This document shows positions 53,631 through 61,482 of a stretch of DNA of 64,000 nt, in pieces; position 1 is the first letter of the stretch, and each line of letters begins with the position of its first letter. The DNA lies in the NCBI RefSeq assembly GCF_009392895.1, contig NZ_CP045491.1, positions 143,311 through 207,310 of the forward strand. The letters run 5' to 3'. The position numbers and the translations under genes were made by a program. This DNA is from Natronorubrum aibiense (GTDB lineage: Archaea > Halobacteriota > Halobacteria > Halobacteriales > Natrialbaceae). The notes beneath the pieces were generated by a model, which was given only the letters and a program-made list of their open reading frames with translations, made no database searches and was not told where the DNA came from.

Positions 53631-55445
53631 ATGTGTGGAATTATCGGTCGGGTCGGCGATGGAAACGCCTTAGAGCCGCTGCTGACTGGCCTCGAGAACC
53701 TCGAGTATCGTGGGTACGATTCGGCCGGTATCGCCGTCCAGAACGGATCCGGCATCGACGTCCAGAAGAGATCCGGCAAGGTCGATGAACTGAAAGAATC
53801 GATCGGTGACGCGCCGCTCGAGGGCGAGGTCGGCATCGGCCACACACGCTGGAGTACCCACGGGCCGCCGACCGACGCGAACGCCCATCCCCATACCGAC
53901 GGCACGAAAGACGTCGCGGTCGTCCACAACGGTATCATCGAGAACTACGCCGAGCTCAAATCCCGGCTCGCCGACCACGGCCACGAGTTCACTAGCGACA
54001 CCGACACCGAGGTCATCCCGCATCTCATCCAGTTCTACCTCGACGACGGCATGGAAAACGAAGCGGCGTTTCGCCGCGCGATCGACGAACTCGAGGGGAG
54101 TTACGCCGTGACGGCGATGCTGTCGGGCGAGCACGTCCTCTACGCTGCCCGGCAAGGCTCGCCGCTCGTCGTTGGTATGGAAGACGGCGAGTACTTCCTC
54201 GCGAGCGACGTGCCGGCGTTTCTCGAATATACGGACAGCGTGGTCTATCTCGAGGACGGCGACGTCGTCATCGTCGACGACGGCGGCGTCGAGTTCACCG
54301 ACCTCGAGGGGAATCCGGTCGTCCGCGAACCCGAAACGATCGAGTGGGACCCCGAACAGGCCGGCAAAGGCGAGTTCGATCACTTCATGCTGAAGGAGAT
54401 ACACGAGCAGCCGACGTCGCTGGCACAGGCCCTCGAGGGCCGAATCGATCCCGAGAACGAACGGATCGCGCTCTCGGATTTCGAGCCGGGAACGTTTGCC
54501 GACGTCGAGAGCGTCCAGTTTATCGCCTGCGGAACGTCTTATCACGCGGCACTGTACGGCTCACTCGCACTGAACCAGGCCGGGATTCGATCGACGGCGC
54601 TGCTCGCAAACGAGTACAGCGTTTCGGCCCCACCGGTCGACGACGACACGCTGGTCGTCGCGGTCACCCAGAGCGGCGAGACGGCCGATACGCTGAACGC
54701 GCTGCGACAGGCCAACGCCGAGGGGGCGACGACGGTGACGGTCACGAACGTCGTCGGCTCGACGGCTGCCCGCGAGGCCGACCAGGCGCTGTTTATCCGT
54801 GCCGGGCCGGAAATCGGCGTCGCCGCGACCAAGACGTTCTCCTCGCAGGCGGTCATGCTGTTATTGCTCGGCCAGTGTATCGCTGCCGACCACCACGGCG
54901 AGCCGCCGGCCGATCTCGAGGCGCTCCTGCCGGAGCTCGCTGCGATGCCCGATGCGATCGACGGTCTGCTCGAGACTTCCGAGGCCGACGCTCTCGCTGA
55001 GCAGTACGCACACAGTCAGTCGTACTTCTTCATCGGTCGGGGACTCGGGTTCTCGGTGGCGCTCGAGGGCGCGTTGAAGTTCAAAGAGATCACCTACGAG
55101 CACGCCGAGGGCTTCGCCTCGGGTGAGCTCAAACACGGTCCGCTGGCGCTCGTCACGCCAGAGACACCCGTCTTCGCCGTCTTCACCGGTGAGGAAGACG
55201 AGAAAACGCTCAAAAACGCCGAGGAGGCACAGACCCGCGGTGCGCCGGTGATCGCGGTCTGTCCCGACGATCACCGTGCGGTCGACGTTGCCGACGAACA
55301 CCTCTCGATACCCGAAACCGCGCCCGACCTTGCGGGGCTGCTCGCAAACGTCCAGTTACAACTGGTCTCGTACTACGCCGCTGACCTCCTCGATCGACCG
55401 ATCGACAAACCGCGTAATCTCGCCAAAAGCGTCACCGTCGAATAG
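53631..55445 (+). CDS. glmS: Glutamine--fructose-6-phosphate aminotransferase (isomerising)
   Basis: This is a 604-residue enzyme of normal family length. The N-terminus, MCGIIGRVG, carries the glutaminase nucleophile Cys2. GIGHTRWSTHGPPTDANAHPH and NGIIENY complete the class II amidotransferase site. Two SIS domains follow (FIACGTSYHAALYGSLALN and VTQSGETADTLNALRQA; FIGRGLGFSVALEGALKFKEITYEHAEGF). The C-terminus, NLAKSVTVE, is the conserved active-site tail. It makes glucosamine-6-phosphate, the entry point to UDP-GlcNAc used by WecB in the same window. Confidence 0.97.
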   Translation: MCGIIGRVGDGNALEPLLTGLENLEYRGYDSAGIAVQNGSGIDVQKRSGKVDELKESIGDAPLEGEVGIGHTRWSTHGPPTDANAHPHTDGTKDVAVVHNGIIENYAELKSRLADHGHEFTSDTDTEVIPHLIQFYLDDGMENEAAFRRAIDELEGSYAVTAMLSGEHVLYAARQGSPLVVGMEDGEYFLASDVPAFLEYTDSVVYLEDGDVVIVDDGGVEFTDLEGNPVVREPETIEWDPEQAGKGEFDHFMLKEIHEQPTSLAQALEGRIDPENERIALSDFEPGTFADVESVQFIACGTSYHAALYGSLALNQAGIRSTALLANEYSVSAPPVDDDTLVVAVTQSGETADTLNALRQANAEGATTVTVTNVVGSTAAREADQALFIRAGPEIGVAATKTFSSQAVMLLLLGQCIAADHHGEPPADLEALLPELAAMPDAIDGLLETSEADALAEQYAHSQSYFFIGRGLGFSVALEGALKFKEITYEHAEGFASGELKHGPLALVTPETPVFAVFTGEEDEKTLKNAEEAQTRGAPVIAVCPDDHRAVDVADEHLSIPETAPDLAGLLANVQLQLVSYYAADLLDRPIDKPRNLAKSVTVE

Positions 55446-56155
55446 GCTCTCACCCCTGTCGTGTCGTTTCGCGTTGATTCCGGATTGCGTTTTCACGTCC
55501 GACCGCCGTCGCTCCTGTGCCGTTCCTGTCGTCCGTTCGGCTCGCTCGAGGACGTCGCTGGCTTCGTGCTCGCCTCTCGGTCGAACCTCGAGTACGAGCC
55601 ATCGATGCCGTCGGACCCGGACCACCCCCGTAGACTCGGATCCGGACGGCGTCGCCGGCACCGACCCGCACTCGAACGAAGCGCAATCGCCCTGGAGAGA
55701 ACTGCCACGCTGTCTGTCGAGCCGTCCTCTCCACCTAGGCAGGCACCACACCACCATATAAAGGCAACACGTGGGAGTGACGGCACACTGACAGTCGGTG
55801 TTCCGATGGTTCGACCGTCTGTCTGGTCAGGTCGAGTCCCGTGGAATCTCTTCCGACTCACACTGGAAGAGGTGTCGGGTGAATAGCACCCACTTTTCAG
55901 CTCGATTTACCGTCGGTCGAGACTCGTGTGACGACCGTGAATCGTCGCTCGAACTCGAGTCGATCCGACCGTAAGTACTCCCATAAAACGAGATATTATC
56001 GGATGTAAATCACGTATTACCGCCGTGTAAAACGCTGACACTGCTGTTTTCCGAACAGTCTTCTATCGATGACTGTCACGGATTGAATTGGGATGGACTC
56101 GCATTTATCTTGATTATGCTGTCTATAGTAAATACCGTTCTGTGGCTACGAGTTG
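55446..56155. other. Gene-free region, 0.7 kb
   Basis: A TATA-like CCATATAAAGG at about 55756 precedes a 26-codon frame from the ATG at 55806 (start MVRPSVWSGRVPW), which is too short to support as a gene. The right 150 bp is AT-rich. Near 56113 a CTATAGTA word resembles the MITE end, but no second end is found. Confidence 0.4.
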
Positions 56156-56368
56156 ATGATGTCGACGGAACCAACTGATACGAAGTGGACACCGATGACG
56201 TCTGGTCAGCAAACGACTGCCCCTCGATGTGTCAACTGTGGGAACCAGGTCACTCGGCAGTTTGCTCGTGTCTTTGGGGACAATCGTGACGTCGTCCACG
56301 CTTGTCCTGACTGTGCGACGTACCGAGAGATGAAAACGTCCGATTTCATTCCGAAAGAACGACGATAA
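56156..56368 (+). CDS. Small zinc-ribbon protein
   Basis: This is a 70-residue protein with two CxxC pairs, CVNCGNQVTRQFARVF and HACPDCATYREM, forming a four-Cys zinc ribbon. It ends KTSDFIPKERR. It resembles the short zinc-finger proteins common in haloarchaea (DUF7563-like). Starts at 56153, 56156 and 56159 are nearly equivalent. Role unknown; RNA, DNA or protein binding is possible. Confidence 0.8.
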   Translation: MMSTEPTDTKWTPMTSGQQTTAPRCVNCGNQVTRQFARVFGDNRDVVHACPDCATYREMKTSDFIPKERR

Positions 56369-57136
56369 CGATTCTCGAGCGCGTGTTCTGTTGACGACGC
56401 CGTCTTCTGTCGCCTCGTACAACCGCCAGATCGACATCGACTGGCTCGATAGTACCAACTGAAACGGGTTCCACACCGATCGCACTGTCCGCGGTTCTCG
56501 CTTATAGGCGTTCCTCCCCGTTCGCTTTCCTGCGGTCTCGCCCACCTCGTTCGCTTCGAATCGCGCACGCTCCGAACTGCACTCCCGTCGTGCGATCGGA
56601 TGTGCACTGACGTTTAGCGGCTACTATAGAGTAATTCGTTTCAGATGCTACTATCGGTCCACGACCGTGTGTCTTTGATGTCGACGTGCAACGGACACAC
56701 TGCTCTGGGACTGACGTCTCAACGGACAGTGTGATGTGGAACTCGTTTCAGGTGTTCATAGAGCGGTTTTGATTCGTGAAACGACTGCGTTGTGGTGGAC
56801 GAAATGCTGGGTCGAGACGGAACGGCCACAGCACGGTCACGATCGCACCGAGAGCTCGTGACAGCAGTTGGTCCTCGCTGACGACGCTCGAGACCGGTCA
56901 TACCCTGCCTGTCCTGTCGTTAGCCGCTCCCTATATTTCTGAACTGTCTGTATCGTATATACGGCGGACCCGCGTCGGTGTCACCTGATAATGACTCCAG
57001 TATCGCGCCGTCGACGGACCGCGTCGTCTCTCAGTTCGATCAGGGGGTGGCCGGTCGCAAAACTGTCCGTCCGGACCGACCGAGCGCTGCCCCACTGCAG
57101 TGTGCGAACCGAAACCGACCGCCGGCGAACTCACCA
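56369..57136. other. Gene-free region with expanded MITE copy D
   Basis: Contains the element at 56449-56627 and an extra MITE-like right end, TTTCAGATGCTACTAT, at 56639-56654. The rest (56660-57136) shows no acidic open frame; a TATATACGGCGG box lies near 56955. Confidence 0.5.
56449..56627 (-). mobile_element. MITE-like element, copy D, with about 98-bp internal insertion
   Basis: The left end, ATAGTACCAACTGAAACGGG, plus CACACCGATCGCAC match copy A. The right end, CGTCGTGCGATCGGATGTGCACTGACG through GGCTACTAT, matches copy A as well. Between them, about 98 bp of unrelated sequence replaces the 7-nt loop of the palindrome. Confidence 0.6.
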
Positions 57137-57409
57137 ATGAGTGCAACCGAATCCGAGCCCGAACTCGAGGGGGAGACTGCCGATTCGGACTCGTCGACGT
57201 CACTGACCGAGTTGCCGCCGAGTTCGAAACTCGTCTACAAAGTTCTCGAATACGAAGGATCCATGACACAAGAGGAGATCGCGACGGAGTCCCGCCTCTG
57301 TCCTCGGACCGTCCGGTACGGAATCGGTAAACTCGAGAACGAGGACCTGGTCACCAGTCGTATCTCGCTCGAGGACGCCCGTCAATCGAAGTACAGAATC
57401 GTCGACTGA
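57137..57409 (+). CDS. Small winged-helix DNA-binding protein (MarR/TrmB-like)
   Basis: This is a 90-residue protein. An acidic N-terminal tail of about 25 residues (MSATESEPELEGETADSDSS) precedes a single winged-helix domain: LPPSSKLVYKVLEYEGSMTQEEIATESRLCPRTVRYGIGKLENEDLV, then a wing, RISLEDARQSKYRIV. The ATG at 57137 is chosen because the longer frame adds basic, unrelated sequence. It converges on the FemAB-like gene at 57429 and might regulate that operon; this is inference from position. Confidence 0.8.
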   Translation: MSATESEPELEGETADSDSSTSLTELPPSSKLVYKVLEYEGSMTQEEIATESRLCPRTVRYGIGKLENEDLVTSRISLEDARQSKYRIVD

Positions 57410-57428
57410 TCGCAGCCCGGGTGGTCGG

Positions 57429-58436
57429 CTACCGTTTCCGGTACCGATCCACCAGCAGATCGAGACCGAACGCCCCCGACGTGATCTCGTAGTGGAGTTC
57501 GAGGCGAGGGTTGAACTTCGCTTTGTACCGGTTGATACTCGGCACGCCGGCACCGACGAGATCGTACCGCTCGAGGCCGTCGTGGAGGCCGTCGCGCATG
57601 ACGTGCCAGTCGAGGAGGTCGTTGATCGGAAGGTCGATCTCGGTATCCGGTTTGACGCCGCCTTGCCATCGATATCTGGTCGTCTCCGACTCGACGACTA
57701 AGATGCCCCCGACGAACTCGCCGTCGACGCGACAGACATAGGGTCGAATCGAGCCGTCGGGGAGAGCTTCGTGAACCGACCGTGCGAACGTCGGACTCAA
57801 CTGGAACGACTGGCCCTGGTTTTCGTATCGCTGTGCGACCTGGTTGACGATGCGTTCGACGTCGTCGTTGTCGCCTTCTTCGATGACGTAGGCGTCCTCG
57901 TCGGCGTTCCGAATGTTGTTTCGCGCGTCGCTGCTAAACCGTTTCAACAGCGTCTCCTCGTCGTCCTCGAGATCGACGACGTAGGTGTAGCCGGGCTCAA
58001 CCTCGTAGCCGTTCCAGATGAACGGCCGCACGTCGTCGAACTCGGCGGCGACGAACTTCGAGTACAGCGGCGAAATCTCCTGTTCGATCCACTCGAGACT
58101 CCCCTCGAGGAATCGTTTTGTTCGACGATCGGCCTTCCGTTGTTTGAGTTTGTCGACGTTCAGCAGGGACGGGCCGAGGTAACACGACCACGAGAAGGGG
58201 GCCGGTGAGAATGCACCCGTGATCGGGCCTTTGCTGTACTCGAAGACGGGAAAGAGACCGACGGCTTCCTGTCCTTTGAATCCGGCCAGCATGTGTAGCG
58301 TCGATCCGGTGTCGTCGGCCTGCAGTCGCAGCGCTTCGGCCCGGTAGAACGGGTTGGTGCCGTCCGATCGCTCGACGTAGCGGTTCCACTCGTCGGCGTC
58401 GGTCTGTGGATCGAGTACGGTTACCTCGATACCCAT
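57429..58436 (-). CDS. FemAB/GNAT-like aminoacyl- or acyltransferase (paralog 3)
   Basis: This is a 335-residue protein, the closest paralog of 11340-12350. Shared motifs are LAGFKGQEAVGLFPVFEYSKG, YLGPSLLNVDKLKQRKADRR, RFSSDARNNIRNADEDAYVI, and GILVVESETTRYRWQGG with YDLVGAGVPSINRYKAKFNPRLELHYEI. FemAB enzymes transfer amino acids to glycan-linked acceptors; the substrate here is unknown. It starts 2 bp after the stop of the AP-superfamily gene (58439-60064), so the two are one operon. Confidence 0.88.
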   Translation of the reverse strand: MGIEVTVLDPQTDADEWNRYVERSDGTNPFYRAEALRLQADDTGSTLHMLAGFKGQEAVGLFPVFEYSKGPITGAFSPAPFSWSCYLGPSLLNVDKLKQRKADRRTKRFLEGSLEWIEQEISPLYSKFVAAEFDDVRPFIWNGYEVEPGYTYVVDLEDDEETLLKRFSSDARNNIRNADEDAYVIEEGDNDDVERIVNQVAQRYENQGQSFQLSPTFARSVHEALPDGSIRPYVCRVDGEFVGGILVVESETTRYRWQGGVKPDTEIDLPINDLLDWHVMRDGLHDGLERYDLVGAGVPSINRYKAKFNPRLELHYEITSGAFGLDLLVDRYRKR

Positions 58437-58438
58437 CG

Positions 58439-60064
58439 TTAGAGATACCCCAGATCCGAGAGTCGATCTTCGACGGCCGTGTCGTCGGTCGCGCGGATTG
58501 GATCGGGCTCGTAGGCGGGATACGACGCCTCCGTCCCACCGTCGATGACCGGGAGTGTCGTTCCGTCCATCGCTTCGTCGATCGGAACGTCGAACAACGT
58601 ACAGATCGTCGGCGCGACGTCGAAGATCGTCGCTCCTTGAATCGTCACCGACTCGTCGAACTCGTTACCCGTGGCGGCGACGACACCCGTTTGCTTGTGG
58701 TTCCACGACTCCATCGGCTCGCCGAACTGGTCGATGCCGACGTCGGCGACGATCGCGTTATCGAACGCAGCGGGCACGGTCAGAATGTCGGGCCCGTTAT
58801 CGACGTGTGGCCCTTCGAAGTACGTCTCCCGCGGTTCGACCGCCTCGAAGACGGGGTCGCCGTCGGGCGTTCGCACAGCTGAAAGCTGGTCGATCAGCTC
58901 CGCCCGGACCGACTCGTACTCCGATTCCGGCACCTGTCCGTTCGGCTCCCGTCCCTCGAGGTTGATCCGGACGCCCAGTTCGCTCTTGGAGCGGACGTAC
59001 ACCTCCGATTCCGGAAAGTCGACCTGTTCGCTCGCGGCCCGGATTATGTCGTTCGGTACCCGGCTGCCGATCGGTTCTTTCAGGCCGACCGTATCGAGGG
59101 CGCTCGCGACTCGCTGGGTCGTCACGCCGAACGTTGCGGCGACGTTCATCAGCTGCTCGAGGGCACTTTCGTCGTGTTGGCCAGCATCTTCACCCTCGAG
59201 CAGGTCGTTTTCCCACGCTTTCGACCAGGTCGGCATTCCCTCGCCGCCGCTTTTGGCTGCGAGCAGGCCCTGCTCGCGGAAGAACTCGTTGACCCGAAAC
59301 TCCGTTCCGGTCACTTTGCCCATCCCGTGATCGCTGACGACCAGGATGTTGTCCGGATCGGTCGTCTCGATCGTTTCCGCGAGTTGCTGGTCGACCGCAC
59401 GGTAGACGGCTTCGATCGCTTCCTTGTCTCCCGGCCGTTCGTGGAACACGGTGTCGGTCTGTTGGAACTGGAGGAAGCCGAAACCGGGATCGACCCGCCG
59501 ACACAGGTAGCGAAACGCCTTCCCGCGTCGGTCGATCGTCTGTTCGTAGCCCTCGATCGACCGGTCCGACGCGTCGGTGCTCTGTGGGTAGACGTGATAG
59601 TCTCCACAGGCCAGTTTCACGTCCTCGAGAATCCCCTCCGGATGACAGGTCGGATCTTCCGGTGCGGTCATGCCCGGAATCAGCGCGCCGTCGAACGACG
59701 TGGGTGGATGGGTGACGGGGACGTTGACGACGACGCTCGAGATCCCGTGCTCGCTCAGCAACTCCCAGACCGGTCGTTCCCGAACGTGGGTCGAGTTGAC
59801 GACGTCCCAGTCGTAACCGTCGAACGAGAGGAAATCGAAGACGCCGTGTTTGCCCGGGTTCTTCCCCGTGTACATCGACGGCCACGCGCTCGCCGTCCAA
59901 GGCGGGATCTGCGACTCGAGGGCGCCGCTGGTTCCAGTCTCGAACAGTCGCTGGAGTGTTGGAGTCTCGTCCGCCTCGAACAGTGGCTCGAGGATCGAAC
60001 GGCAGCCAGCGTCGAGCCCAACAACGAGGAGGCGAAGGTCAGTTTCGTCGGCCGAAGCTCTCAT
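58439..60064 (-). CDS. Alkaline-phosphatase-superfamily phosphohydrolase (COG3379-like), subgroup I
   Basis: This is a 541-residue paralog of 9565-11178. The metal Asp is in VVGLDAGCRSIL (D18), and T57 in PPWTASAWPSMYTGKNPGKHG is the predicted nucleophile. LVVSDHGMGKVTGTEFRVN gives the Asp/His pair and SWNHKQTGVVAATG the later His. It ends VEDRLSDLGYL. It is the first gene of an operon with the FemAB-like gene, with a class 1 motif 27 bp upstream of the ATG at 60064. Likely cleaves a phosphoester in the pathway that the FemAB partner decorates. Confidence 0.87.
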   Translation of the reverse strand: MRASADETDLRLLVVGLDAGCRSILEPLFEADETPTLQRLFETGTSGALESQIPPWTASAWPSMYTGKNPGKHGVFDFLSFDGYDWDVVNSTHVRERPVWELLSEHGISSVVVNVPVTHPPTSFDGALIPGMTAPEDPTCHPEGILEDVKLACGDYHVYPQSTDASDRSIEGYEQTIDRRGKAFRYLCRRVDPGFGFLQFQQTDTVFHERPGDKEAIEAVYRAVDQQLAETIETTDPDNILVVSDHGMGKVTGTEFRVNEFFREQGLLAAKSGGEGMPTWSKAWENDLLEGEDAGQHDESALEQLMNVAATFGVTTQRVASALDTVGLKEPIGSRVPNDIIRAASEQVDFPESEVYVRSKSELGVRINLEGREPNGQVPESEYESVRAELIDQLSAVRTPDGDPVFEAVEPRETYFEGPHVDNGPDILTVPAAFDNAIVADVGIDQFGEPMESWNHKQTGVVAATGNEFDESVTIQGATIFDVAPTICTLFDVPIDEAMDGTTLPVIDGGTEASYPAYEPDPIRATDDTAVEDRLSDLGYL

Positions 60065-60090
60065 AGTGGACTCCCACAGCCTACCGTGAT

Positions 60091-60098
60091 TTTGTTAT
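60091..60098 (-). promoter_or_regulatory. Class 1 motif ATAACAAA
   Basis: Exact minus-strand match in CGGATAACAAAATCAC, 27 bp upstream of the ATG at 60064. Confidence 0.6.
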
Positions 60099-60291
60099 CC
60101 GACTGTTTTGCCCTGTAGGCACAGACTGCGTTCATGACACCGAATCGTGTGAGTAATCGAACCTGGTCTGTAAGCAGCCCCTGTTTGTACGCCTGTCGCC
60201 AGTATCGTCCCAATCACTATACTTCGTGTTCGTCTACGTCGTTCTATAGTCTCTATGTTGACATTAGGACAGTGGACTGACAGAGACACAG

Positions 60292-61425
60292 ATGATCAGT
60301 GAACATCCATCGCTGTCTATCCGATCGCTCTCCGAGCCGGAGGCAACCGATATTCGATCGGTGCTCGAGCGGTCGGCGGCCGATATTTCGTTTTACGGCT
60401 CCGGGAAGGCCGCACTGTACGACGGCCTCGCCGGGCTCGTCGAACCCGGCGAAAACGTTCTCGTTCCCGCCTACCTTCCCGATGCGATCGCCGAGGCGCT
60501 GGTCGATCTCGAACTTGAGGTTCGGTACTACTGCGTTGAAGAAACCCTCGCGCCGGATCTCGCCGACGTTGAACGACGGCTCGACGACGACACCGTCGCG
60601 GTCATGTCGGTCAACTACTTCGGCTTTCCACAGCCCGGACTCGAAGAGTTCATCTCGCTCGTCGAGGAGTACGACTGCTACCACATCGACGACAATGCCC
60701 ACTCCCCGATCAGCGTCGATAACGGTACCTTACTGGGGACTCGCGGCGACCTCGGCGTGTCCAGTCTCTGGAAACTGCTCCCGATTCCCGACGGTGCGGT
60801 CCTCTACTGCAACGATCCCGCCGTCGCTGCACGGCTCGAGCCGTCGTCGTTCGCCGGCATCCGGACGCAGTTCGGAACCGACGACTGTCTGTTCGTCCTC
60901 AAGTCGCTCGTCTCGAATCTGCTCGGGGTGAACGAGACGATCCAGCGATCGGTCGACGAATTCGTTGCCAGCCGTGGCCCTTCACTCTCGGTTCCCGGTC
61001 CGAAAACCCGGTACGAAGCCGGCAAAACCCAGATGTCGAAACTCTCGGCGCATATCGTCGAACACACCGATTCCCAGCCGATCCGAGCACGCCGGCGCGA
61101 AAACTACCGCGCGTGGCAGCGTCTCCTCGAATCACGCGCCGACGCCGAGGTTCTCTACGAGTTGCTCCCCGAAGGTATCTGTCCGCAGGTCTTCCCGGTT
61201 CGAACCGATGCCCCACAACAGTTGCTCGAAGACCTCGAGCGCTGTGGTGTCGATGGCGCACACACCTGGCCGCGACTCTCGAGTGCCGTCGTCGACGATC
61301 CGACGTACGACGTTGCGACGACGTTGGCTCGGGAGATTATCGTGTTGCCCATCCACCAGCAACTCGACCCCGGGACGATCGACGCCGTCGGCGAGCAGTT
61401 GTCGCAGCACGTCGCGTCCGATTGA
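60292..61425 (+). CDS. DegT/DnrJ-type PLP-dependent aminotransferase-like protein
   Basis: This is a 377-residue protein with the fold-type-I PLP layout. An N-terminal FYGSGKAALYDGLAGLVEPGENVLVPAY (PLP phosphate region) is followed by VAVMSVNYFGFPQPGLEEFI. CYHIDDNAHSPIS supplies the Asp that contacts the PLP ring nitrogen, and GVSSLWKLLPIPDGAVLYC holds the candidate Schiff-base Lys. It differs from classical sugar aminotransferases in the SxxK neighbourhood and lacks the usual Gly-Glu-Gly-Gly after the Lys. It probably makes an amino sugar, or transfers an amine to a related substrate, for the glycan. Confidence 0.82.
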   Translation: MISEHPSLSIRSLSEPEATDIRSVLERSAADISFYGSGKAALYDGLAGLVEPGENVLVPAYLPDAIAEALVDLELEVRYYCVEETLAPDLADVERRLDDDTVAVMSVNYFGFPQPGLEEFISLVEEYDCYHIDDNAHSPISVDNGTLLGTRGDLGVSSLWKLLPIPDGAVLYCNDPAVAARLEPSSFAGIRTQFGTDDCLFVLKSLVSNLLGVNETIQRSVDEFVASRGPSLSVPGPKTRYEAGKTQMSKLSAHIVEHTDSQPIRARRRENYRAWQRLLESRADAEVLYELLPEGICPQVFPVRTDAPQQLLEDLERCGVDGAHTWPRLSSAVVDDPTYDVATTLAREIIVLPIHQQLDPGTIDAVGEQLSQHVASD

Positions 61426-61482
61426 CACCCTCGTAGTCGGAACCGACGCTGTAGGCCGGGCCTGAATCAGTAGCCTGAACGT

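Noticed and set aside
55461..55886. 141-codon plus-strand frame after glmS
   Set aside because: Arg/Ser/Pro-rich and overlapping equally long frames on the other strand; no evidence of coding.
56105..56130. CTATAGTA near 56113 as a further MITE copy
   Set aside because: Only one end-like word; no core palindrome or second end.
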